Source: Acinetobacter suaedae (GTDB taxonomy: Bacteria > Pseudomonadota > Gammaproteobacteria > Pseudomonadales > Moraxellaceae). From it: a stretch of 64,000 bases of DNA. The notes under the pieces were generated by a model. That model had not been told where the DNA came from. It saw only the letters and a list, made by a program, of their open reading frames with translations, and did no database searches. Position 1 is the stretch's first letter. Each line of letters starts with the position of its first letter. The translations under genes and the position numbers were made by a program. This document shows, piece by piece, positions 17,385 to 26,415 of this stretch. Where the stretch lies: positions 434,001-498,000 of the forward strand of contig NZ_CP043909.1 of assembly GCF_008630915.1 (NCBI RefSeq), read 5' to 3'.

Positions 17385-20300
17385 TTAGAACAAGCTTGTG
17401 CTTTCGAATAGCTGCTCAGACAAGTTCAAGCTAGGAATAGATAAATTGTCTGTGAAGTTTGTTGCTGATCCACTTGCTGAGAAGATTTGAGATGACGACG
17501 CAGCACCAAGAACAGAGTCTAGAATATTGTCTACGCCACCATTTGAGCTGGTGCAACCACAATTATCACCAACATTGATTGCCAGCAAGCCAGCAAGATT
17601 ACCAACAATATCTCCACTGAGAATACCTGTGATAGGCGCTAATACGCCACCATCACCACCACCTATTCCACCAATAATGCCAGTAATTGGGCTTAATAAG
17701 CCGCCATCACCGCCACCGATACCACCGCCGATGCTTCCAAGGATACCACCACCAAGAAGATCATCACCGATGATGTGTTGGATGATACCTGCGGCAGTTG
17801 AACCATTATTGATCAGTGTACCAATCACGCCAGTTGCATTGCCAAGCGCACCGCCAAAGTCAGCACCAGCTAGATCAGAGATTGCTTCAAGTGTACCGTT
17901 GACAGTATCACGAGAAGTTTCAAAGGTAAGCGTACCGAGATTTGCTAGATCGCTGATCGGATGTTCACCTTGAGGGAAGACACCAAGGATTGCATCAGCC
18001 ACGGTATTGATACCAGTATTGATGAGATCAGTTTTAAGGCTCTCAACGCCTTGAAGGATATCGATACCTGTTTGAATTACACCCGTGATTGGATTATTAC
18101 CCAGATCACCGCCACCGATACCACCAATAATACCTGTCAAGATATCCAGAGGGCTACCGCCATCACCACCACCGATACCACCAATGATGCCAGTGATCAG
18201 GTCAAGTGGGCTACCATCACCGCCAATACCACCGATACCGTCAATGATGCCAGTGATCAGGTCAAGAGGGCTGCCATCGCCGCCAATACCACCGATACCA
18301 CCAATGATGCCAGTGATCAGGTCAAGTGGGCTACCATCACCGCCAATACCACCGATACCGCCAATGATGCCAGTGATCAGGTCAAGAGGGCTGCCATCGC
18401 CGCCAATACCACCGATACCACCAATGATGCCAGTGATTAGGTCAAGTGGACTACCATCGCCGCCAATGCCACCGATACCACCAATGATGCCAGTGATCAG
18501 GTCAAGTGGGCTACCATCACCGCCAATGCCACCGATACCACCAATGATGCCAGTGATCAGGTCAAGTGGACTAGCATCGCCGCCAATGCCACCGATACCA
18601 CCAATGATGCCAGTGATCAGGTCAAGTGGACTACCATCACCGCCAATACCACCGATACCGCCAATGATGCCAGTGATCAGGTCAAGAGGGCTACCATCGC
18701 CGCCAATGCCACCGATACCACCAATGATGCCCGTGATCAGGTCAAGTGGACTACCATCACCGCCAATGCCACCGATACCACCAATAATGCCAGTGATCAG
18801 GTCAAGCGGACTACCATCGCCGCCAATGCCACCGATACCGCCAATAATGCCAGTGATCAGGTCAAGTGGACTGCCACCATCACCACCACCAATAATACCA
18901 GTAAGACCACCAATGACATTTGTGATTGGGTTGAGTAAGCCTCCACCTACACTAGGATCTCCGATAATGCCACCAGCAATACCTGTAATTGTGCCGACGA
19001 GACCCGTACCACCATTACCATCCCCAGCAATAATACCGACGATATTGGTAACTGGGCTAAGTATGTCTCCTTCACTGAGACTATTCAGATCTAATACTGA
19101 AATTGCATTACCTGTGAAGTTAATTGGAATTGTGATTGGTGCAACGACACTTGCATCATCTCCGTTACCATTCCCAATACCGTAATTGTGTTCACCATTG
19201 CCGGCACCAATGCCATTGAGTAAGCCACCTAATAGGCCAGCACCTGTACCGAAGCCGTTTCCAGCGCCATTACTGTTATTAGTTGTGTCATTATCTTCGA
19301 CATGATTGTTGGTTGTAGTTGAAGAGTCATTGGTTGAGTTTGATGTTGCAGTGCCAAAGACTGAGACAGCATTTCCAGAGAGGTTAATTGGAATTGCGAT
19401 TGGCATGACAATGCTCGCATCGTCACCATTTCCATTACCGATACCGTAATTATGCTCACCATTGCCGGCACCAATGCCATTCAGCAAACCACCTAGACCG
19501 AGTAAGCCGCCACCAGAACCACCGCCTGTTCCGTTACCGCCTCCATTGCTGTTGTCGGTTGTATCATTGTCTTGAACATAGTTGTTGGTTGTGGTTGAGG
19601 AGTTATTGGTTGAGTTTGACGTTGCATTCCCAAAAATTGAGAAGGCATTACCATTAGCACTAATAGGTACAGTAATTGGCGCAACGATGCTTGCATCATC
19701 AGCAATACCATTACCGATACCATAGTTGTGTTCACCATTACCGGCAGCAATACCGTTACCTATGCCGCCACCAGTACCATTACCTGACCCATCACCAGTG
19801 CCATTACCGCCACTATTGCTGTTATTGATGGTGTCATTGTCTTGGAAATAGTTTGAGGTTGTGGTTGATGAGTCGTTAACGGAGTTAGAGGTGGCGTTGC
19901 CAAAGATCGAGAAAGCATTACCGTTGGCACTGATTGGTGTTGTAATTGGCATAACGACAGCAGCGTCGTCAGCAATCCCATTCCCAATACCGTAGTTGTG
20001 TTCACCATTACCTGCGCCAATACCATTGAGTAAGCCACCTAAGCCATTGCCAGATGAACCACCAACACCACCGCCGCTGTTACTGTTGTCGATAGTGTCG
20101 TTATCTTGGAAATAGTTTGAGGTTGTGGTTGATGAGTCATTTACGGAATTTGAGGTTGCATCACCAAAAATTGAGAAGGCATTACCGTTGGCACTGATCG
20201 GGGTTGTGATTGGTGCGACTACAGCTGCGTCATTGGCAATCCCATTCCCAATACCATAGTTTTTGTCACCATTACCTGCGGCTGCACCGTTGCCCCAGCC

Positions 20301-23096
20301 ACCAATACCATTGCCAGCACTGCCATCACCAACTAAGCCTGTACCGCTGTTGCTATTATTGGTTGTGTCGTTATCTTCAAAGTGGTTGACTGCTGTCGTA
20401 GATGAGTCATTGACAGAGTTGGAGGTTGAGTTTCCGAAGATTGAGAAGGAGTTACCTAAAGCATTTACTGGGCTAGTAATTGGCATAACCACACTCGCAT
20501 CGTCGCCATTACCATTGCCGATACCATAGTTTTGTTCGCCATTACCGGCACCAATACCATTAAGTAAGCCGCCAATACCATTGCCTGAAGCGCCACCTAC
20601 ACCTGTACCACTGTTACTATTGTCAGTGCTGTCATTATCTTCAATATAGTTAATGGTCGTGGTTGAGCCATTATTAACGGAGTCGTTGGTCGAATCACCG
20701 AAGACTGCAAAGGAGTTGCCTAGACCGTTGATTGGCATTGTGATCGGTGCTACGACGCTCGCATCGTCACCATTTCCATTCCCAATACCGTAGTTATGTT
20801 CTCCATTACCCGCACTAATCCCATTGAGAATGCCACCGATACCATTACCTGAAGTACCACCTACACCTGTACCGCTGTTACTGTTGTCTGTGGTGTCATT
20901 ATCAAATACATAGTTTGAGGTTGTTGTCGATGCATCATTGGTTGAAGCATTGTGTGAGTTGCCAAAGAATGAGAAATCATTTCCTAGGCCATTTAATGGA
21001 GTGGTGATTGGCATTACGATACCTACGTCATCGCCATTACCATTGCCAATACCATAATTTTGCTCACCATTGCCAGATGCTGCACCGTTAAGTAAACCAC
21101 CAAGACCATTGCCTGCACTACCTGTGCCGCTATTACTATTGTTGACCGTATCATTGTCTTCAACAATATTGGTGGTGTTGGTAGATGCAATATTGGTCGA
21201 GGTGTTAGTTGGTTGATCTGGATCTGAATTACCAAACCAAGAAACATTATTCCCCATTACATTCACTGGTGTAACAATTGGTGAGGTCCAGTCTGCATCA
21301 GTACCATTGCCGTTACCAATACCGTAGTTTTTGTCCCCATTACCTGCACTGATACCATTTAATAGTCCACCAATACCGTTACCAGTTGCACCATCAACGC
21401 CAGTGCCGTTATTGCTATTATTGGTGGTATCGTTATCTTGGACATGGTTCAGTGTGTTGGTAGGTGCTGTATTTGTCGATGAAACACCACCACCGCCTGT
21501 ACCACCAAATGAGTTGCCTAGAACGTTGAATGGTGTTGTGACTGGTACCGTAATACCAACATCATCGCCATTTCCGTTACCAATGCCGTAGTTTTGTTCA
21601 CCATTACCTGATGCTGGTCCATTGCCCCAGCCACCAATACCATTGCCCGTACTGCCATCTGCACCAATACCATTATTGCTATTATTGGTGGTGTCATTGT
21701 CTTGGACGATATTTGAGGTTGTGGTTGGAGCTGTATTGACCGAGTTTACTTCACCGCCGCCAATTCCTGCGAATGAATTACCTAGTACTTGAAATGGTGT
21801 TGTCCATGGCGCAACAATACTTGCGTCATCACCGTTACCATTACCGATACCATAATTGTGTTCACCATTTCCAGCAGACACGCCATTTAACAAGCCACCA
21901 GCATTGCCATTACCAGCAGCTCCGACACCATTGTTACTGTTGTTGATGGTATCGTTGTCTTCGATCACATTGGAGGTTGTAGTTGGTGCAGTATTTACTG
22001 AGTTTACGTCACCACCACCGATGCCTGCGACTGAGTTACCCAAAGCTTGAAATGGTGCTGTGACAGGCATAGTGATATCAGCATCATCACCGTTACCATT
22101 ACCAATCCCATAGTTTTGTTCACCGTTGCCAGCACCAATACCATTTAACCAGCCACCGCCATTACCATTACCTGCAGTACCAGTTCCGTTATTATTGTTA
22201 TTGGTGGTGTCATTGTCTTGAATATGAGTGGATGAAGTGGTTGGTGCAGTGTTGATTGAATTTACGTCACCGCCGCCAATCCCAGCGATTGAATTACCCA
22301 CGGCTTGAACAGGCGTTGTCCAAGGCACAGTGACATTTACATCATCACCGTTACCATTACCAATCCCATAATTATGCTCGCCATTACCTGCAGCCACGCC
22401 ATTGAGTAGACCGCCACCATTACCGTTTCCTGCAGCACCAACGCCGCTGTTACTGTTGTTGATGGTATCGTTATCTTCAATTACCGTGGTGGAGCTGGTT
22501 GGGGTGGTGTTAATTGAGTTGACATCTCCACCACCAATTGCAGCGAAAGAGTTGCCTAAAGATTCAAATGGCACAGTGACGGGTGTAGTGACATTGACGT
22601 CATCACCATTGCCATTACCGATTCCGTAATTATGTTCACCATTGCCAGCTGCAACACCATTTAGGAAGCCACCATTACTGCCATTGCCTGCAGAGATGCC
22701 TAAATTGCTATTGTCTGTGGTGTCATTGTCTTGAATATGGACGGAGGATGAAGTTGTTGAAGTGTTAATAGAGTTGACTGGTGATGCTTCACCAAGCCAT
22801 GAGTAAGAATTTCCAAGTGAATGAAAAGCCGTTGTGAAAGGGTAAGTGAAGTTTAAACCATCACCATTGCCTACACCAACACCGTAGTTTTGATCGCCAT
22901 TACCAGCTGCAATTCCATTGAATAAACCATCATCAGTCTGAGTACCACTATTACTATTGTTTGTCGTCGTACTTTCTTCGACATGAACATGTTTTATAGT
23001 CGATACTGTATTGACAGAAGATGATGTTCCTTGGCTATTGCTGCTTGCAAGAGACAGAATGCCTGTAATGGGTGATAGAATATTTTTAAATAACAT
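17385..23096 (-). CDS. Giant Asn/Gly-rich protein with 15 chaplin-like repeats
   Basis: The 1903-residue protein is of unknown function. It begins MLFKNILSPITGILSLASS without a clear Sec signal. Residues about 35-1340 hold 15 degenerate repeats averaging 88 residues. Each has an acidic/Asn stretch (EDNDTTNNSNSGTG type), a Gly spacer, a GNGEHNYGIGNGNGDD stretch, and a segment such as SIVMPIAIPINLSGNAVSVF. That last segment resembles the chaplin motif V-x-V-P-V-x-V-P-V-N-x-x-G-N-x-V-x-V-x-G but has no Cys. Residues about 1400-1657 are twelve 20-residue GGDGSPLDLITGIIGGI repeats plus a variant unit. One 120-residue DLGNNP module follows (about 1662-1785), and the C-terminal 66 residues are shared with the paralogue at 13807. 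Amyloid-like or adhesive surface material is an inference. No dedicated secretion genes are adjacent. Confidence 0.75.
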   Translation of the reverse strand: MLFKNILSPITGILSLASSNSQGTSSSVNTVSTIKHVHVEESTTTNNSNSGTQTDDGLFNGIAAGNGDQNYGVGVGNGDGLNFTYPFTTAFHSLGNSYSWLGEASPVNSINTSTTSSSVHIQDNDTTDNSNLGISAGNGSNGGFLNGVAAGNGEHNYGIGNGNGDDVNVTTPVTVPFESLGNSFAAIGGGDVNSINTTPTSSTTVIEDNDTINNSNSGVGAAGNGNGGGLLNGVAAGNGEHNYGIGNGNGDDVNVTVPWTTPVQAVGNSIAGIGGGDVNSINTAPTTSSTHIQDNDTTNNNNNGTGTAGNGNGGGWLNGIGAGNGEQNYGIGNGNGDDADITMPVTAPFQALGNSVAGIGGGDVNSVNTAPTTTSNVIEDNDTINNSNNGVGAAGNGNAGGLLNGVSAGNGEHNYGIGNGNGDDASIVAPWTTPFQVLGNSFAGIGGGEVNSVNTAPTTTSNIVQDNDTTNNSNNGIGADGSTGNGIGGWGNGPASGNGEQNYGIGNGNGDDVGITVPVTTPFNVLGNSFGGTGGGGVSSTNTAPTNTLNHVQDNDTTNNSNNGTGVDGATGNGIGGLLNGISAGNGDKNYGIGNGNGTDADWTSPIVTPVNVMGNNVSWFGNSDPDQPTNTSTNIASTNTTNIVEDNDTVNNSNSGTGSAGNGLGGLLNGAASGNGEQNYGIGNGNGDDVGIVMPITTPLNGLGNDFSFFGNSHNASTNDASTTTSNYVFDNDTTDNSNSGTGVGGTSGNGIGGILNGISAGNGEHNYGIGNGNGDDASVVAPITMPINGLGNSFAVFGDSTNDSVNNGSTTTINYIEDNDSTDNSNSGTGVGGASGNGIGGLLNGIGAGNGEQNYGIGNGNGDDASVVMPITSPVNALGNSFSIFGNSTSNSVNDSSTTAVNHFEDNDTTNNSNSGTGLVGDGSAGNGIGGWGNGAAAGNGDKNYGIGNGIANDAAVVAPITTPISANGNAFSIFGDATSNSVNDSSTTTSNYFQDNDTIDNSNSGGGVGGSSGNGLGGLLNGIGAGNGEHNYGIGNGIADDAAVVMPITTPISANGNAFSIFGNATSNSVNDSSTTTSNYFQDNDTINNSNSGGNGTGDGSGNGTGGGIGNGIAAGNGEHNYGIGNGIADDASIVAPITVPISANGNAFSIFGNATSNSTNNSSTTTNNYVQDNDTTDNSNGGGNGTGGGSGGGLLGLGGLLNGIGAGNGEHNYGIGNGNGDDASIVMPIAIPINLSGNAVSVFGTATSNSTNDSSTTTNNHVEDNDTTNNSNGAGNGFGTGAGLLGGLLNGIGAGNGEHNYGIGNGNGDDASVVAPITIPINFTGNAISVLDLNSLSEGDILSPVTNIVGIIAGDGNGGTGLVGTITGIAGGIIGDPSVGGGLLNPITNVIGGLTGIIGGGDGGSPLDLITGIIGGIGGIGGDGSPLDLITGIIGGIGGIGGDGSPLDLITGIIGGIGGIGGDGSPLDLITGIIGGIGGIGGDGSPLDLITGIIGGIGGIGGDASPLDLITGIIGGIGGIGGDGSPLDLITGIIGGIGGIGGDGSPLDLITGIIGGIGGIGGDGSPLDLITGIIGGIGGIGGDGSPLDLITGIIGGIGGIGGDGSPLDLITGIIDGIGGIGGDGSPLDLITGIIGGIGGGDGGSPLDILTGIIGGIGGGDLGNNPITGVIQTGIDILQGVESLKTDLINTGINTVADAILGVFPQGEHPISDLANLGTLTFETSRDTVNGTLEAISDLAGADFGGALGNATGVIGTLINNGSTAAGIIQHIIGDDLLGGGILGSIGGGIGGGDGGLLSPITGIIGGIGGGDGGVLAPITGILSGDIVGNLAGLLAINVGDNCGCTSSNGGVDNILDSVLGAASSSQIFSASGSATNFTDNLSIPSLNLSEQLFESTSLF
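17735..18120 (-). repeat. 120-residue DLGNNP module of the larger protein
   Basis: The single copy in this gene. It is almost base-identical to copies 3 and 4 of the smaller gene, so sequence has been exchanged or recently duplicated between the paralogues. Confidence 0.85.
18121..18890 (-). repeat. 60-bp tandem array, twelve standard units and one variant
   Basis: Exact 60-base periodicity, coding GGDGSPLDLITGIIGGI. Units differ by a few bases, mostly silent, with single replacements GDASPLD in one unit and IIDGIGG in another. Copy number is likely to vary between strains. Confidence 0.9.
19080..22930 (-). repeat. Fifteen degenerate chaplin-like coding repeats (about 265 bp each)
   Basis: Repeats can be anchored on NYG in GNGEHNYGIGNGNG-type stretches. 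They are diverged at DNA level, unlike the 60-bp array. Neighbouring units fall into subtypes: units 2-6 end in a GGG(D/E)VNS-like linker and units 8-14 in an FGNS/FGNA linker. This implies local duplication over time. Confidence 0.85.
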
Positions 23097-23544
23097 GTCG
23101 ATATACCTATAATTATTGGAGTTTTGTTTTATTTACCTTAATAATTATGTGACTCCTGTCTCATAATCTATATGATAGTATTTATTGGTTTACTTTGTAA
23201 TGTCAATATTGTTATGTGTATCATATTTTTAATGCAAATAAATTTTATATAAATCAGTAAAGTAGAATGCAGTATTGAAAATTTATTGGGATTTGTACAT
23301 ATAATTAATGAATCAACCTAAACTATTTATGATAATTAAATAATGTTTAAGCTGTGTTGATGACAGTACAATATAGTTATTAAAGATAATATTAAGAATA
23401 ATTTTATTAAGATTAAATTAAAAATACATATAGTTTGGCTAAAAATATGATGGGTCGATAGAGTGAAAAGTGTTTTAAAAAGAGGTAGGGGCTTATAGAA
23501 AGAGCAATCTATAGCCAGTTGATCAGGATATTGTGAAAAATAGC
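23097..23544. other. Gene-free AT-rich region upstream of the larger repeat gene
   Basis: Very AT-rich, with no supported frame. It carries the promoter of the 1903-residue gene on the minus strand and, at its right end, the promoter of tRNA-Arg copy 3 on the plus strand. Confidence 0.5.
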
Positions 23545-23572
23545 TTATCAAGTCAGGAAAAATACGTATAAT
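23545..23572 (+). promoter_or_regulatory. Promoter of tRNA-Arg copy 3
   Basis: A perfect -10 TATAAT lies 16 bases after TTATCA as a -35. It is followed by the GC-rich GCCC, 16 bases before the tRNA. This copy therefore has its own promoter. Confidence 0.6.
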
Positions 23573-23588
23573 GCCCAACATCAAATAT

Positions 23589-23665
23589 GCGCTCATAGCT
23601 CAGCTGGATAGAGCACTTGGCTACGAACTAAGGGGTCGGGAGTTCGAATCTCTCTGAGCGCACCA
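23589..23665 (+). tRNA. tRNA-Arg (anticodon ACG), copy 3
   Basis: Identical over all 77 bases to the copies at 6891 and 7020, with encoded CCA. It stands alone 16.5 kb from the cluster with its own promoter and a near-copy of the cluster terminator. Confidence 0.95.
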
Positions 23666-23677
23666 ATTTGAAAAAAG

Positions 23678-23701
23678 AAACCGCTTAAATGCGGTTTTTT
23701 T
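23678..23701 (+). terminator. Terminator of tRNA-Arg copy 3
   Basis: The stem AACCGC / GCGGTT with TTAAAT loop and T-tract differs by one base in the loop from the terminator at 7109. Confidence 0.8.
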
Positions 23702-23714
23702 GTGCCTATGACTT

Positions 23715-25010
23715 TCAGAGCTTGGTCCGTATTTTTTGTACAAACACGGTATTCCCACCAACCGCTGGTAAAGTATCGTGATAAGGAAGGCTGCGCATTG
23801 CTCTTAATAAAAATGGTGCTTTTTCATCAATTTTCATCGCGGTGGTTATTTTAAATAAAGATCCTTGATGGCTGGTATCTATATTCATTTTCCCTTTGAT
23901 ATATCTTAAATCTCCACCATTGGCATGAAAGTTATTTTCGGTGGTCTGTGGGTAGTTAAACTGCAATTTAAAGGCGAAAGGAATGTTAATTACTCCTAAG
24001 CCAACATTGACCTGAATATCTGCATCCTGGCTTTGATTTTGAATAGGTGTGGTGCTTACTTTTTTAATTTGACGTGGAAATAACTCTTTATAGGTCACTG
24101 GTACAAGCCATTTTTGTAGTTGTTGAGGTGATTGCTTGTAAAACTGGTAGGTTGTGGTAAAGCGCATTGACTCCCGACCATGTGTATAAGCGATCGTGGT
24201 TGGGTAATGTAGAAAACTTACAGGTTGTTGAGCCGCTTGACTTAGTTGAGCAATTTTTGCGAGTTGAGCAGGTGTGAGTTGTGGAGATGGTGTCTGACCA
24301 GCAGGAAGCGCAATAGGTGCGAGTGCGTTAAAACGCTTCCTTAATGATTCTAAGATAAAAGCATTACCGCTGCTGGGAATGCCAAGTTTTACTTCTGGAA
24401 TCGCAGCTAGAATTTTTTTAACTAAAAAACCTTGAGGCTGATTTAGGTCACCCCATTGGGTTAGCGTGATTAAGGTTCGATTTTCATCTAAAGCAAACCA
24501 TTCAAATTTACCGACACCATAGGGTATAGGGGCATCAATCACCAAGGTTGAAATACTATTTTCAGCCAATTGGTGTTGCATGATGACATTTTCATTAAAG
24601 TTTAAAACAGGGATGGGGGTTGGTATCGAAACACGATACTTCATCTGTGTGATATTGCCTGATTTGGTCAATGTTTTCGCAGATTTCAGTGTAGGGAAAA
24701 GACCAACATATTGATTAAAGTCGGTCAGTGTTTTTTCAACCTGTTGTGCATTCACAGGAACAATCATCGCAGCTGTCGTAAAGTTTGCGGTTGGCTGGGG
24801 ATTATTTTTGGGGGTAGGGACAGCAGTTTTTACGGCTGGATGTCCGTAGATAAAAATGTCATTTTGCGTATAACTTGCCAGAATTTTTGGCTGATTTTGA
24901 AATGGTTGTACAGCACTCGGAATATTATCCGACCATGTAATGATCTGAGCAAAGCTGTACTGTGTTGAACAACACAAAAAAATTGTAAAAAGGGTAATAA
25001 AACGAGACAT
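23715..25010 (-). CDS. Exported SRPBCC/START-like domain protein
   Basis: The 431-residue protein has a Sec signal peptide (MSRFITLFTIFLCCSTQYSFA). The ATG at 25010 is chosen because AAGGA lies about eight bases upstream and the signal begins there. The middle (about 75-200) reads like a polyketide-cyclase/START fold: VNAQQVEKTLTDFNQYVGLFPTLKSA, then MKYRVSIPTPIPVLNFNE. Such folds bind hydrophobic ligands. The second half repeats a similar beta pattern and may be a second related domain. Ligand and role are unknown. It runs toward tRNA-Arg copy 3. Confidence 0.65.
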   Translation of the reverse strand: MSRFITLFTIFLCCSTQYSFAQIITWSDNIPSAVQPFQNQPKILASYTQNDIFIYGHPAVKTAVPTPKNNPQPTANFTTAAMIVPVNAQQVEKTLTDFNQYVGLFPTLKSAKTLTKSGNITQMKYRVSIPTPIPVLNFNENVIMQHQLAENSISTLVIDAPIPYGVGKFEWFALDENRTLITLTQWGDLNQPQGFLVKKILAAIPEVKLGIPSSGNAFILESLRKRFNALAPIALPAGQTPSPQLTPAQLAKIAQLSQAAQQPVSFLHYPTTIAYTHGRESMRFTTTYQFYKQSPQQLQKWLVPVTYKELFPRQIKKVSTTPIQNQSQDADIQVNVGLGVINIPFAFKLQFNYPQTTENNFHANGGDLRYIKGKMNIDTSHQGSLFKITTAMKIDEKAPFLLRAMRSLPYHDTLPAVGGNTVFVQKIRTKL

Positions 25011-25165
25011 CACATTCCTTTGATTTTCTTCTGGTGATTCCAATCACAACAATTTATAACTGTTTTCTGCTGAGAAAATAGCCCTATTATGTAAAACGAG
25101 TCTGAATGATGACAAACTGGTGTAATATCTATGCCTGTCTATGATCACCCGAATTGAAGTGTTAT

Positions 25166-25663
25166 ATGTCTGAACAGCGTCCAACCATATCCGCACGTTA
25201 TTATCTTAATCTGGAAGAATCTCAAGATGGCTTTGCTTTAGTCACTTTTGGCAAAAAACCGATTACTCGTTTTCTAACCCCTGCAATTAGTATCGCAATT
25301 ATCCTTTGGGGAATTTATTTGGGTTTCACCGGAGTTGGTCGTTACTATGTGGCACTCGGTGTTTTCTTCTTGATCATGCAAGCGATCATGCGCTTTTGGT
25401 TATTGCCGCTGTTGTTTAAACGTCAATTTGTGCGCTATCAATTTGGGAAAAGTGAACAAGGTATTGACCTATATCAAGACTACTTTGAGTTATATGCTGC
25501 AGGGAAGAAACAAAAAGCACAATATAGTGAAGTTCAATCTTTCGTAATTGGCAAATTGACTTATATGTTGGAACTTAAAAACCAAACAGTCGTGATCGTA
25601 CCCAAACGTGTTTTTACCAATCAAGCAGATCAAAATAAATTTGAAAATAGTTTTAAAAAATAG
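25166..25663 (+). CDS. YcxB-like membrane protein
   Basis: The 165-residue protein has two adjacent membrane helices (about 32-75), then a soluble C-terminal domain with the pattern GIDLYQDYFELY, YSEVQSFV, MLELKNQTVVIVPKRVF. This matches the YcxB-like family (small membrane proteins with a PH-like C-terminal domain). The function of the family is unknown. The ATG at 25166 is preferred to an in-frame TTG four codons earlier. The next gene follows after 41 bases and may be cotranscribed. Confidence 0.65.
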   Translation: MSEQRPTISARYYLNLEESQDGFALVTFGKKPITRFLTPAISIAIILWGIYLGFTGVGRYYVALGVFFLIMQAIMRFWLLPLLFKRQFVRYQFGKSEQGIDLYQDYFELYAAGKKQKAQYSEVQSFVIGKLTYMLELKNQTVVIVPKRVFTNQADQNKFENSFKK

Positions 25664-25704
25664 TTGTAAAAATAAATAACGGTTCAAAACAACAAGGAGT
25701 TTTC

Positions 25705-26346
25705 ATGAGTACGCAGCCTTCAAAAATTGTTTGTGTGGGTAGAAATTATGCTGAGCACGCGAAAGAGTTGGGGAATGCTGTCCCAGATCGTCCGATTTTA
25801 TTTATGAAACCACCAAGTAGCCTTGCTACGTTAGCACAAGGTGTCGCTTGGAATCAGGCCTTAGGCGAGTGTCATTATGAATGTGAAATTTGTTTGCAAA
25901 TTGCACATCCTTTATCGCAAGAAACTGATAAGAACAAAGCATTAGAAGCAATTGGTGCGATTACGTTAGGTTTGGATTTAACTTTGCGTGATTTGCAAAG
26001 TGAATTGAAAAACAAAGGACAGCCTTGGGAGCGAGCAAAAGCGTTCGATGGTGCTTGTATATTGGCAGATTGGGTTGAAGCAGATGAAATCGGTGATTTA
26101 CAAGAATTAGAATTGGTTTTAATGATCAATGGCGAACAGCGTCAGCATGGTTTTAGTCGGGATATGTTGTTTGATATCGGAGCGCTATTGGTCGAAATTA
26201 ATCTGTCATTTAGTTTACAAGCAGGTGATGTGATTATGACAGGTACACCTGCTGGAGTAGGTGCTTTAAATCCAAATGATCAACTTACGATGAAATTAAT
26301 TACTCAGTCTGGGGAATATGATTGGGATACCTTTGTTAAAGCATAA
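25705..26346 (+). CDS. Fumarylacetoacetate hydrolase-family protein
   Basis: The 213-residue cytoplasmic enzyme is of the FAH fold (YcgM-like acylpyruvase/oxaloacetate decarboxylase subgroup). Features include IVCVGRNYAEHAKELGN at the start, the metal-binding Glu pair in HYECEICLQIA (about residues 55-65), a later metal Asp in LGLDLTLRDLQ, and MTGTPAGVGAL near 185. These act on 2-oxo diacids with Mg2+. The exact substrate cannot be read. AAGGAG lies about six bases before the ATG. Confidence 0.9.
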   Translation: MSTQPSKIVCVGRNYAEHAKELGNAVPDRPILFMKPPSSLATLAQGVAWNQALGECHYECEICLQIAHPLSQETDKNKALEAIGAITLGLDLTLRDLQSELKNKGQPWERAKAFDGACILADWVEADEIGDLQELELVLMINGEQRQHGFSRDMLFDIGALLVEINLSFSLQAGDVIMTGTPAGVGALNPNDQLTMKLITQSGEYDWDTFVKA

Positions 26347-26361
26347 GAATGAGTGATATGG

Positions 26362-26389
26362 CGCTGGTATCTAGGTATCAGCGTTTTTT
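26362..26389 (+). terminator. Terminator after the FAH-family gene
   Basis: Inverted GCGCTGGTAT...GTATCAGCG followed by seven T, about 15 bases past the stop. Confidence 0.65.
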
Positions 26390-26415
26390 TATGGAAAAGA
26401 AATGAGAAAAATAGA

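Noticed and set aside
18121..18890. CRISPR array
   Set aside because: The 60-bp units are contiguous, lack unique spacers and are in frame within a long protein; there are no cas genes.
18085..19185. Plus-strand 366-codon Pro-rich frame
   Set aside because: It is the antisense of the 60-bp array. Its length follows from periodicity that excludes stops, not from selection on this strand.
23336..23596. Minus-strand 86-codon frame before tRNA-Arg copy 3
   Set aside because: It lies in very AT-rich DNA, overlaps the tRNA promoter and start, and has no ribosome site.
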